A stretch of 8,497 nt of DNA, from contig JALNWL010000105.1 in assembly GCA_023230905.1 (NCBI GenBank), forward strand, positions 1 through 8,497. The letters are read 5' to 3'. Of the stretch, positions 1-6,112 are shown piece by piece. The DNA comes from Syntrophales bacterium (GTDB taxonomy: Bacteria > Desulfobacterota > Syntrophia > Syntrophales > UBA2251). Positions within the stretch are counted from its first letter, which is position 1. Every line of letters starts with the position of its first letter. The position numbers were made by a program, and so were the translations under genes. The notes under the pieces were generated by a model that was given only the letters and a program-made list of their open reading frames with translations, did not search any database and was not told where the DNA came from.

Positions 1-478
1 CCGCCTTGGCCGCCGCGTAGTTCGCGTGCCCCCGGTTGCCGACCAGGGCCGAGACGGAAGCCATCGAGACGATGGCGCCGCGCTTCTTGCGCAGCATCTT
101 GCGCAGGACCGGTTTGGTCATGTTATAGAAGCCGCCCAGCGTGGTTTTGATCACGGCGTCCCAGTCGTGCCGGGGCATCATCAGGAACAGGCCGTCAGCG
201 GTGATTCCGGCGTTGTTCACCAAGACGTCGACGCGCTCCATCCGGACGAGCAGGTCGCCCAGCGCCGCGTCCGCCGCGTCAGGGTCGCCGACGTCGAACC
301 GGAGCGCCTCGCCGCGGCCGCCCGCCGCCGCGATCATCTTCAGCGTCTCCTCCGCGGCCGCCTCATTCGCCCTGTAGGTGATGACCACGTCATAGCCGCC
401 GGACGCCAGTTCCACGGCAATGGCCCGGCCGATGCCGCGGCTGCCGCCCGTGACGATCGCCGTCTGCCGATCGCTCAT
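1..478 (-). CDS. fabG: 3-oxoacyl-ACP reductase FabG-type (SDR), C-terminus cut by the window edge
   Basis: NADPH-dependent reduction of 3-ketoacyl-ACP to 3-hydroxyacyl-ACP is the family reaction, in the cytoplasm. The first 159 residues are present; the family is usually about 245. The Rossmann glycine motif TGGSRGIG lies at residues 10-17 and NNAG at 88-91. The catalytic Ser is S141, and Tyr and Lys are Y154 and K158 in YAAAK. The fourth tetrad residue, Asn in E. coli FabG (motif ETNLSS), is Thr here (T113 in IKTTLGGFYN). From memory, the GFYN and SVSALVGNRG segments resemble the ketoreductases of aryl polyene clusters more than housekeeping FabG. The ATG at 478-476 overlaps the ligase stop as ATGA and is preceded by GGGAGG, so translation is probably coupled to the ligase. 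The SDR assignment is firm; the substrate (a cluster-specific acyl-ACP) is inferred from context. Confidence 0.95.
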   Translation of the reverse strand, partial: MSDRQTAIVTGGSRGIGRAIAVELASGGYDVVITYRANEAAAEETLKMIAAAGGRGEALRFDVGDPDAADAALGDLLVRMERVDVLVNNAGITADGLFLMMPRHDWDAVIKTTLGGFYNMTKPVLRKMLRKKRGAIVSMASVSALVGNRGHANYAAAKA

Positions 479-2043
479 AACCCCTCCCTGACACGATATC
501 TTCCTTCGCTTCCGGACACCTTTTCCTTCAGGTCCTTCTTCAAGATCTTCCCCGCGGTGTTGCGCGGAAAATCCCCAACGAAGATGATTTTCCTGGGAAG
601 CTTGAAATAGGCGATCTTGTCGCGGATCGCCTCCAAGAGCGCCTCTGCGTTGAGTGCCGCGCCTTCCTTGAGCAGGACGAAGGCGGCCACAACCTCCCCC
701 TTCTTCCGATCCGGCATCCCGACAACGGCCGCCTCTCGGACCTCCGGCAGGGCCTGGATAACCCGCTCCACCTCCGCCGGGTAGATGTTCTCCCCGGAGC
801 TGATGATCATCTCTACCTTCCGGCCGACGATATAGACGAACCCCTCCTCGTCCCGCCGTCCCATGTCCCCGGTGTGGAACCACCCGTCCCGCATCGCGGA
901 CTCCGTTTCCGCGGGCTTGTTCCAGTAGCCGGCGAAGACGTTGGGGCCTTTCACGACGATCTCCCCCGCCTCACCGGGCGGCACGTCACGGTCCTGTTCA
1001 TCGACGATCCGAAGCCGGACGTGCAGCACCTCCTTGCCGACCGAACCGGCCTTGCGGACGGCGTCCTCGAGGTCCAGGGAGGTGAGCCGGAAGGCCTCCG
1101 TCATGCCGTAGCCCTGGGCAAAGGAGACGCCCTTTTCGGTCTGGTACTTCTGGATCATGGGCAGGGGCATGGGCGCGCCCCCGGCGATGAAAAAGTGGAC
1201 GTGCGAGAAGTCAGCCTGCGCCCACTGCTCTGTCTGGGCGAGGAGCTGAAACATGACGGGAACGGCGAACAGGTAGTTGATCTTTTCCCGCACGATCAGG
1301 TCCAGGACCTCAGCCGCGTTGTAGAACCCCTTGATATAGAGGGAACCGCCGGCATAGAGGATCGGCAGGGCCGAAGCGCCCAAGGCGCCGATATGGAAGA
1401 GTGGCGCGACCACGAGGGATTTGTAGGAGCGGTTGATCCCGTAGCCCATCACCGTGTTGATCGCGGCGAAGAGCACGTTTCCGTGCGTCAGGACCGCCCC
1501 CTTGGGGTCGCCAGTGGTCCCCGAGGTGTACATGGTGAACAGGGGATCGTCCAAGGCAAGCTCCGGGGAGGGCGCGGGTTCTGCATCGGGGAAGTCCGCC
1601 ACCGCCCGGGCCAAGTCGGGATCTTGACCGGTATCGCCCCCGTGACGGACGCAGAATGGAAGTTGCGTCAGGAGCGCCTTGATTTCGGCGACCTTGTCGG
1701 CAAAATCCGCCCCGTAGACGAGAACCCGCGGGGCACAGTCCTTCAGAATGTACACGAGTTCCGGCACCGCCAAGCGTACGTTGAGGGGCGTCATGATCGC
1801 CCCGGTCTTGGCGCAGGCGAAGAAAATCTCGAGGAACTCCGAAGCGTTGGCCATGAGAACGGCCACACGTTCGCCCCGGCCGGCACCCCAGGCCGCGAGC
1901 GCGTGCGCTATCCGGTTCACCCGCTCGTTGAACTCACGGTTCGTGTAGTTCCGCATCCCCTCCTCGCAGAGGAAGGGCCTGTCCGGATGGGTCAACGCCC
2001 GCTTGGTGATCCACTCGCCGACATTCACCTGCCCCCAACTCAT
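475..2043 (-). CDS. Acyl-CoA ligase (class I adenylate-forming enzyme, AMP-dependent synthetase)
   Basis: The family activates a carboxylic acid with ATP to an acyl-adenylate and then forms a thioester with CoA, or in some members with ACP. The 522-residue protein is full length for the family. The ATP/AMP-binding P-loop YTSGTTGDPKG is at residues 172-182, the GYGMTE motif at 311-316, GWFHTGD at 387-393, the hinge region from GRK (407-409), and the C-terminal catalytic Lys is K499 in NTAGKILKKDL. The overall style is that of FadD/medium-to-long-chain ligases, but acid specificity cannot be read by eye, and aryl acids or loading onto ACP remain possible. There is no signal peptide or membrane segment, so it is cytoplasmic. 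Its ATG overlaps the stop of the MucR-type regulator as ATGA, and its own stop overlaps the FabG start in the same way. It is therefore the middle gene of a tightly coupled three-gene run. A priming or recycling role in the lipid cluster is inference. Confidence 0.93.
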   Translation of the reverse strand: MSWGQVNVGEWITKRALTHPDRPFLCEEGMRNYTNREFNERVNRIAHALAAWGAGRGERVAVLMANASEFLEIFFACAKTGAIMTPLNVRLAVPELVYILKDCAPRVLVYGADFADKVAEIKALLTQLPFCVRHGGDTGQDPDLARAVADFPDAEPAPSPELALDDPLFTMYTSGTTGDPKGAVLTHGNVLFAAINTVMGYGINRSYKSLVVAPLFHIGALGASALPILYAGGSLYIKGFYNAAEVLDLIVREKINYLFAVPVMFQLLAQTEQWAQADFSHVHFFIAGGAPMPLPMIQKYQTEKGVSFAQGYGMTEAFRLTSLDLEDAVRKAGSVGKEVLHVRLRIVDEQDRDVPPGEAGEIVVKGPNVFAGYWNKPAETESAMRDGWFHTGDMGRRDEEGFVYIVGRKVEMIISSGENIYPAEVERVIQALPEVREAAVVGMPDRKKGEVVAAFVLLKEGAALNAEALLEAIRDKIAYFKLPRKIIFVGDFPRNTAGKILKKDLKEKVSGSEGRYRVREGL

Positions 2044-2471
2044 TTCTTCGCCTTTTTCACCTTCGTCGTCTTGGCCGCCCGGGCCTTGGCGAGATTCTTT
2101 CCCAATCCCCGGTCCAGGGCGATCTGACGTTTCTTTTCGACATAGTTCGTAGCGGCCAAGGGCTGTTCCTTGGGGATGTTGAACCGCTTCCGGTACTGGC
2201 CGGGCTTCATCTCATGGGCGGTGGCGAGATGGCGCTTCAGGGTGGTCAGGCCGGTCTTGCCGCAAATCATGCAGCCGACCTCATCCTTCTTGAAGGCCTG
2301 CCTACGGGTCAGGGCCGGCTTCGCGGGCACATCTCCCGCTTCGCCCTGTTCGAGGCCCTTCAACGTCGCATAAACGGCCTTGATTTCGCTCATCAGGTCA
2401 TCCGACGTCATTTCGGTCGTTGAAGCATGGGCAATGACGATGTCTGTTGCTAATTCGAGCAGATCAGCCAT
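2040..2471 (-). CDS. MucR/Ros family zinc-finger transcriptional regulator
   Basis: A 143-residue DNA-binding protein, a normal length for MucR/Ros. The N-terminal 45 residues resemble the MucR N-terminal (oligomerisation) region. The zinc finger has C67 and C70 in CMIC, then H81 and H86 in KRHLATAH, followed by MKPGQYRKRFNIP (88-100), a block typical of the family. Ten residues separate C70 from H81, where textbook Ros spacing is nine. The last 20 residues are a Lys/Ala-rich basic tail, suited to non-specific DNA contact. MucR proteins are H-NS-like repressors or pleiotropic regulators that bind A+T-rich DNA. They are best known in Alphaproteobacteria and also occur in Desulfobacterota. The gene has a strong ribosome binding site and heads an operon with the ligase and FabG (ATGA overlap). 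An A+T-rich stretch just upstream makes autoregulation plausible, and control of the neighbouring lipid operon is inferred from position only. Confidence 0.93.
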   Translation of the reverse strand: MADLLELATDIVIAHASTTEMTSDDLMSEIKAVYATLKGLEQGEAGDVPAKPALTRRQAFKKDEVGCMICGKTGLTTLKRHLATAHEMKPGQYRKRFNIPKEQPLAATNYVEKKRQIALDRGLGKNLAKARAAKTTKVKKAKK

Positions 2472-2477
2472 GATGTG

Positions 2478-2484
2478 TCCTCCT
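2478..2484 (-). promoter_or_regulatory. Ribosome binding site of the MucR-type regulator
   Basis: Read on the minus strand, AGGAGGA lies six bases before the ATG at 2471-2469. It is among the best Shine-Dalgarno matches in the window. It fixes the regulator's start and marks it as the first gene of its transcription unit. Confidence 0.8.
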
Positions 2485-2600
2485 GTTATGGGGTTTTTTT
2501 GACTCCGTTTGATTCCTAAAGCTTTTTTTCGAAAGAGGCAAGCAATATTTAAAGGTTCCGCGTCTCGACCAGATAGTGTTCATTCTTCAGAAGTAACGTG
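2485..2600 (-). promoter_or_regulatory. A+T-rich leader/promoter region upstream of the MucR-type regulator
   Basis: The gap between KAS1 and the regulator (2472-2752) has no credible gene. Its part next to the regulator is clearly richer in A+T than the rest of the window, with short A and T tracts and a TTTAAATATT stretch near 2544-2553. A weak sigma70-like pair can be drawn on the minus strand: TTGCCT (2541-2536), 17 bases, TAGGAA (2518-2513). It matches consensus at only four and three of six positions, so the exact promoter is uncertain. Regions of this composition are typical targets of MucR/H-NS-like proteins, so autoregulation is a reasonable inference. The remaining 2601-2752 is GC-rich. 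I see no convincing terminator in it, since no strong hairpin is followed by a T run. Confidence 0.35.
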
Positions 2601-2752
2601 CCTGCGGTGTCGAATCGCGGAGGCCAACTAGCACTTCTCGGGGTTTCTTCCATGCGTTCTTGGAGGGCGCGACGGACGTTTCTTGGGGACACCTCCCGCG
2701 GGAAGCGATGCGCCGGGAAACGGCCGATGGCGGCGGCGTGGCGCCAACGTTT

Positions 2753-4045
2753 TTACACCGCACTGAAGACGAGGCCCGCGTAGGTCCCGCCGAAGGACAG
2801 GCCGCTCAGGAGCGCACGTCGGACCGACCGGCGGCGAGCCTCCCCCGTCACGAACGGCAACGGCATCAGCGGCGCCGCCAGGCCGACGACCGGCGGAACC
2901 ACGCCCTCCCGGATCGACAGGGCCAGGGCCGCCGCCCGGATGCCGCCGGAGGCGAAGATCTCCCCCGTCGCCCCCTTGAGGGAGGTGATGAGGGGCATCC
3001 CTTCGGACCCTCCGAAAAGGTCCCGATAGGCCATTGCCTCGAGCGCGTCGGGGTCGCGCCCGCCGTTTCCCGCCCCCTGGATGCAGTCGATCCCGGTGGG
3101 CACGCCGCCACCGGGCCGGCGGCGGTCGTCTTGCGGTCCCCCGTCGGACCCGGCGGAACCAGCCCCCGCGGGGACGACCCCTGCCATGTCGAGCGCCCGC
3201 CGGAGGGCGACAAGAAGGCCGCGGGGGGAATCCGGCCAACCCGTGGGCGATGCCGGCGAGGCGGCAAGCCCCCAGCCGGCCAGTTCGCAATAGGGATCCG
3301 CCCCACGCGCTAAAGCGTGCTCCCTCGCCTCGAGACAGACGATTCCGCACCCTTCGCCCATGACGGGCCCGTTGCGCCGCAGATCGTACGGCCGCGCCGC
3401 CTCCACGCCGTTGTCCGTCGGCGAGAGGGCGCGAAACCGGCACAAAGCCTCGTAGAAGAAGGGCGACAGCAGGTCCGCGCCGCCCGCCAGGATCACGTCC
3501 GCCACGCCGCGACGGACCTCCATCGCCCCGTATGCAATCGCCGCCTCGCCGGAGACGGCCTGGTGGTTGATTGTCGTGTTGACGCCGCGGAACCCCAGTT
3601 CGATGGAGGCATGTCCGGCGGGGGCGTTCATCACCGTGTTGGGTACATGCATCGGACTCACCCGGCCGGGTCCCTCCGTGAAGAGAACCCGGGCGCTCTG
3701 AACCTTGAGGTCCGTGTTTCCGAAGGCCGTTCCCATGACGATCCCGATGCGGTCGCGGTTCGCGTCGGTCACGGCGAGCCCGGCATCGTCCAGGGCCATC
3801 CGGACGGAGGCCGTCGTCATCGCCGAGAGGCGATCCATCTTGCGCAGGGTTTTGAGGGCGACGAAGTCCCGGGGAACGAAGTCGCGGACCTCCGCCCCGA
3901 GGTGCGAGCCCAAGCCGGCGGTGGAAAAGGCGGAAATCTCCCGAATGCCCGTTTCGCCGCGCCACAGGGCATCGCGGAACTCGGCCTTCCCCACCCCCAA
4001 GGGCGTGACCATGCCGATGCCGGTAAGGACGACCTGCCTATCCAC
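2753..4045 (-). CDS. KAS-fold protein lacking all catalytic residues (KAS1, chain-length-factor-like KS beta)
   Basis: A 430-residue protein of the KAS I/II thiolase fold, starting VDRQVVLTGIGMVTPLG. Aligned without gaps to the neighbouring KAS2, the nucleophile Cys is replaced by Ala (A163 in NHQAVSGEAAI). The first active-site His is Ala (A325 in IQGAGNGG, where KAS2 has INAHGTAT), and the second His is Glu (E362 in KGATGE, where KAS2 has KSMHGH). It should therefore not condense substrates itself. In type II PKS and aryl polyene systems such a partner (KS beta, chain length factor) pairs with an active KS. A Gly/Pro/Arg/Asp-rich insert occupies roughly residues 291-318. The start is taken as GTG at 4045-4043 because GGGGAGG precedes it and the conserved fold begins there. 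It overlaps the end of KAS2 by 8 bp. An upstream ATG at 4126 would add 27 residues that merely re-read the KAS2 tail. It is the last gene of its unit. Confidence 0.9.
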   Translation of the reverse strand: MDRQVVLTGIGMVTPLGVGKAEFRDALWRGETGIREISAFSTAGLGSHLGAEVRDFVPRDFVALKTLRKMDRLSAMTTASVRMALDDAGLAVTDANRDRIGIVMGTAFGNTDLKVQSARVLFTEGPGRVSPMHVPNTVMNAPAGHASIELGFRGVNTTINHQAVSGEAAIAYGAMEVRRGVADVILAGGADLLSPFFYEALCRFRALSPTDNGVEAARPYDLRRNGPVMGEGCGIVCLEAREHALARGADPYCELAGWGLAASPASPTGWPDSPRGLLVALRRALDMAGVVPAGAGSAGSDGGPQDDRRRPGGGVPTGIDCIQGAGNGGRDPDALEAMAYRDLFGGSEGMPLITSLKGATGEIFASGGIRAAALALSIREGVVPPVVGLAAPLMPLPFVTGEARRRSVRRALLSGLSFGGTYAGLVFSAV

Positions 4046-5297
4046 GCCCCCTCCCCTCGTCCCGCCAGCACCCGAAGACCACCGCCGTGTTGTTCCCGCC
4101 GAAGGCAAAGGAATTTGACAGAACAATCCCGGGCGTCCCGGACCGGGCGCCCGTCGTCACATAATCCAGGTCGCACTCCGGATCGGGCGTCTCGCAGTGG
4201 ATCGTGGGCGGGATGAACCTCTCCGTGATGGCGAGGACCGAGACGACCGCCTCGAGCGCCCCGGAGGCGCCCAGGGTATGGCCGTGCATCGATTTCGTCG
4301 AACTGACCGGGATCCGGCCCGCGCGCGGTCCGAAGACCGCCTTGATCGCCCGCGTCTCCATCAGGTCGTTGGGGGGCGTCGCCGTACCGTGGGCATTGAT
4401 GTAGTCGACCGCATCCGGCGGGATCCCCGCGTCGGCCAAGGCCGCCCGGATCGCACGAACCGCCCCGGAGGCGCCGGTGTCCGGGGCGGTCATGTGGTGG
4501 GAGTCGCAGGTCACGCCGTAACCGAGCACCTCGCCCAGAATCGCCGCCCCGCGCGCCCGCGCGCCCGCAAGGGATTCGAGGATCAGAATCCCCGCCCCCT
4601 CGCCCAGGGTGAGCCCGGCGCGGTTTCCGGAGAACGGCCGGCAATACCCGGGATCGACGGCCTGGAGGGCGTTGAAAGAAGCGAAGGTCACGCGGCAGAG
4701 CGGCTCCGCCCCGCCCACGATCATCGCCTCGGCGGCGTCGGTCCGGATGAGGTCACGGCCCAGACCGATCGCGGTCGCGCCGGAGGAGCAGGCCGTCATG
4801 ATCGTGGCCTTCGGACCGTAGAGGCCGAATTGCGTCGCAATCGCGTTGGCGTGGGCGGCACAGGCGACGGTCGCAAGACGCGAAAATCTCCCCCGTCCGC
4901 CCCCGCGGCGCAGGTAATCCTGGTAAAATGCCTCCGCTTCCGGCAGGCCGCCGGCCCCACCGCCGATGACGGTCCCGGTCCGTTCGCGCAGGGACTCGGG
5001 AACCGGATAGAGCCCCGCCTGCGAGAGGGCCTGGAAGGCCGCCACGAGCGCGAAGGCGTCGGCGCGGGAGACGCGCTTCAGGCTGAATTCCGGAGGCAGG
5101 AGGGCGCGGGGGTGGAAATCCTTGACTTCGGCCCCGTTGTGCGTGCGAAACGCCGTCGTATCGAACCGGGTCACCGGACCGATCCCGCACGAGCCGTCCT
5201 TCAGAGCGGCGGCGAATTCCAAGGGATCTCCCGCGATCGCGTTGACGGTGCCCATCCCCGTAATGACGACCCGCTCGTTTTCCGTTATGTTTTCCAT
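4038..5297 (-). CDS. fabF: Beta-ketoacyl-ACP synthase II-type, catalytically complete (KAS2)
   Basis: Decarboxylative Claisen condensation of acyl-thioester with malonyl-ACP, in the cytoplasm. The 419-residue length is normal for FabF. The full catalytic set is visible: nucleophile C170 in MTACSSG, H303 in NAHGTATPPND, K335 and H340 in KSMHGHTLGASG, and the C-terminal glycine loop SNSFAFGGNN at 394-403. The ATG at 5297 is the first possible start, because an in-frame TAA lies three codons upstream; the Shine-Dalgarno match is weak. It begins 30 bp after the acyltransferase stop and overlaps KAS1 by 8 bp. The pairing of a complete KS with a KS lacking catalytic residues in overlapping genes strongly suggests a KS alpha/KS beta-like heterodimer. 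Housekeeping FabF is possible by motif alone, but the neighbours make a dedicated pathway role more likely. Confidence 0.95.
   Translation of the reverse strand: MENITENERVVITGMGTVNAIAGDPLEFAAALKDGSCGIGPVTRFDTTAFRTHNGAEVKDFHPRALLPPEFSLKRVSRADAFALVAAFQALSQAGLYPVPESLRERTGTVIGGGAGGLPEAEAFYQDYLRRGGGRGRFSRLATVACAAHANAIATQFGLYGPKATIMTACSSGATAIGLGRDLIRTDAAEAMIVGGAEPLCRVTFASFNALQAVDPGYCRPFSGNRAGLTLGEGAGILILESLAGARARGAAILGEVLGYGVTCDSHHMTAPDTGASGAVRAIRAALADAGIPPDAVDYINAHGTATPPNDLMETRAIKAVFGPRAGRIPVSSTKSMHGHTLGASGALEAVVSVLAITERFIPPTIHCETPDPECDLDYVTTGARSGTPGIVLSNSFAFGGNNTAVVFGCWRDEGRGRG
4050..4056 (-). promoter_or_regulatory. Ribosome binding site deciding the GTG start of KAS1
   Basis: The minus strand reads GGGGAGG four bases before the GTG at 4045-4043, within the last codons of KAS2. 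This supports the GTG start and the 8-bp overlap of the two ketosynthase genes over the more distant ATG. Confidence 0.6.
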
Positions 5298-5327
5298 GGT
5301 CGATCTTTAGAACAATCCGGGGAAAAG

Positions 5328-6107
5328 TCAATCCGAATCCTGCGCCTGCCGCGCTTCGTAAAGCGTGCGAATCTCGCGGATCAGGTCGCCGAGGCGGAAG
5401 GCGGGGTCGCCGTAATCGGGGTCGAACGACCCGATCCGCGCCACGGACAGGACGTTGGAAACGCAGGTATTGAAACGGAACCGTCCCGGGATGAACAGGC
5501 GGTCCGAGTGGCGGATCGCGAGACACACGACCGGCGCCCGGCAGTAGCGGGCAATGCTGAAGGCGCCCTTGTTAAAGGGCCCCAGTTTTCCCGTCCGGCT
5601 CCGGGTCCCTTCTGGAAAGATGAAGAGATTGCCGCCGGCGTCGAGATACCCCCGGATGGTCTCGATGTTCCGGATCATGAGCGACGTGTAGTCGCCCCCG
5701 GTCTTCGAGGGAATGTATCCCGAGCGGCGGAGCACCCAGCCGAAAATCGGCACCCGGAAGAAGACGCTCTTGACGATCGTCTTCTGCTTTTCGAACAGGG
5801 AGATGAGTAGGATGGGATCCAGATAGGACAGGTGATTGCAGACGATGACGGCGGAGCGGACGGTCCGGACCTCCGCGTCGATCCGCAGGCTGAGCCGCGG
5901 CGTGATCCATTGGACCAGGCGGAAGAAGCTCCGGAAGTAGCGGTGGTTCAGGCGCTGAAAGGCGGCCTCGCGGTCCCGCGCGCGAAAGCACGCCCAGACG
6001 TAGCGGGGCGCGAAGAAAACGCAGAACCCCAGCGTAAAATGGGTCCACAGAATCATCGTCACGGCCCAGTCGACCAGCGGCTTGAAGAGGCGGGGGAAGG
6101 TCACCAT
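5328..6107 (-). CDS. 1-acyl-glycerol-3-phosphate acyltransferase-like (PlsC/LPLAT family)
   Basis: Transfers an acyl group from acyl-ACP or acyl-CoA to a lysophospholipid or other acceptor at the inner membrane face. The length of 259 residues is typical of PlsC. The HX4D catalytic motif is at residues 92-97 (NHLSYLD with H92 and D97). The acceptor-binding FPEGTRS motif is at 164-170. A hydrophobic segment at about residues 14-33 probably anchors the protein in the membrane. The start ATG at 6107 lies five bases after the stop of KAS3. No good Shine-Dalgarno precedes it, so translation is probably coupled. Similar acyltransferases accompany the ketosynthases of aryl polyene clusters. Lying between ketosynthase genes, it probably attaches the cluster's product to a lipid head group, which is inference. 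It could also be a general phospholipid enzyme recruited to the operon. Confidence 0.92.
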   Translation of the reverse strand: MVTFPRLFKPLVDWAVTMILWTHFTLGFCVFFAPRYVWACFRARDREAAFQRLNHRYFRSFFRLVQWITPRLSLRIDAEVRTVRSAVIVCNHLSYLDPILLISLFEKQKTIVKSVFFRVPIFGWVLRRSGYIPSKTGGDYTSLMIRNIETIRGYLDAGGNLFIFPEGTRSRTGKLGPFNKGAFSIARYCRAPVVCLAIRHSDRLFIPGRFRFNTCVSNVLSVARIGSFDPDYGDPAFRLGDLIREIRTLYEARQAQDSD

Positions 6108-6112
6108 GGGGG

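Noticed and set aside
874..2127. 417-codon open frame on the plus strand
   Set aside because: It is antisense to the acyl-CoA ligase, shows no family motif, and has the biased composition of a shadow frame.
2601..2752. Intrinsic terminator after KAS1
   Set aside because: Only short GC-rich complementary stretches are present and no T run follows on the minus strand, so I cannot support a terminator.
2628..3965. 445-codon minus-strand frame overlapping KAS1
   Set aside because: It covers KAS1 in another frame and gives an Arg/Gly/Pro-rich sequence without domains; KAS1 carries the KAS fold motifs through the whole stretch.
4046..4126. Upstream ATG at 4126 as the start of KAS1
   Set aside because: The added 27 residues re-read the end of KAS2, have no homology to the KAS N-terminus, and would give a long overlap. 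GTG at 4045 has a good Shine-Dalgarno and begins right at the conserved fold.
4197..5810. 537-codon open frame on the plus strand
   Set aside because: It lies antisense to KAS2 and the acyltransferase, both with full catalytic motifs. Its protein is Arg/Gly/Asp-rich low complexity with no recognisable domain, as expected for a shadow frame in GC-rich DNA.
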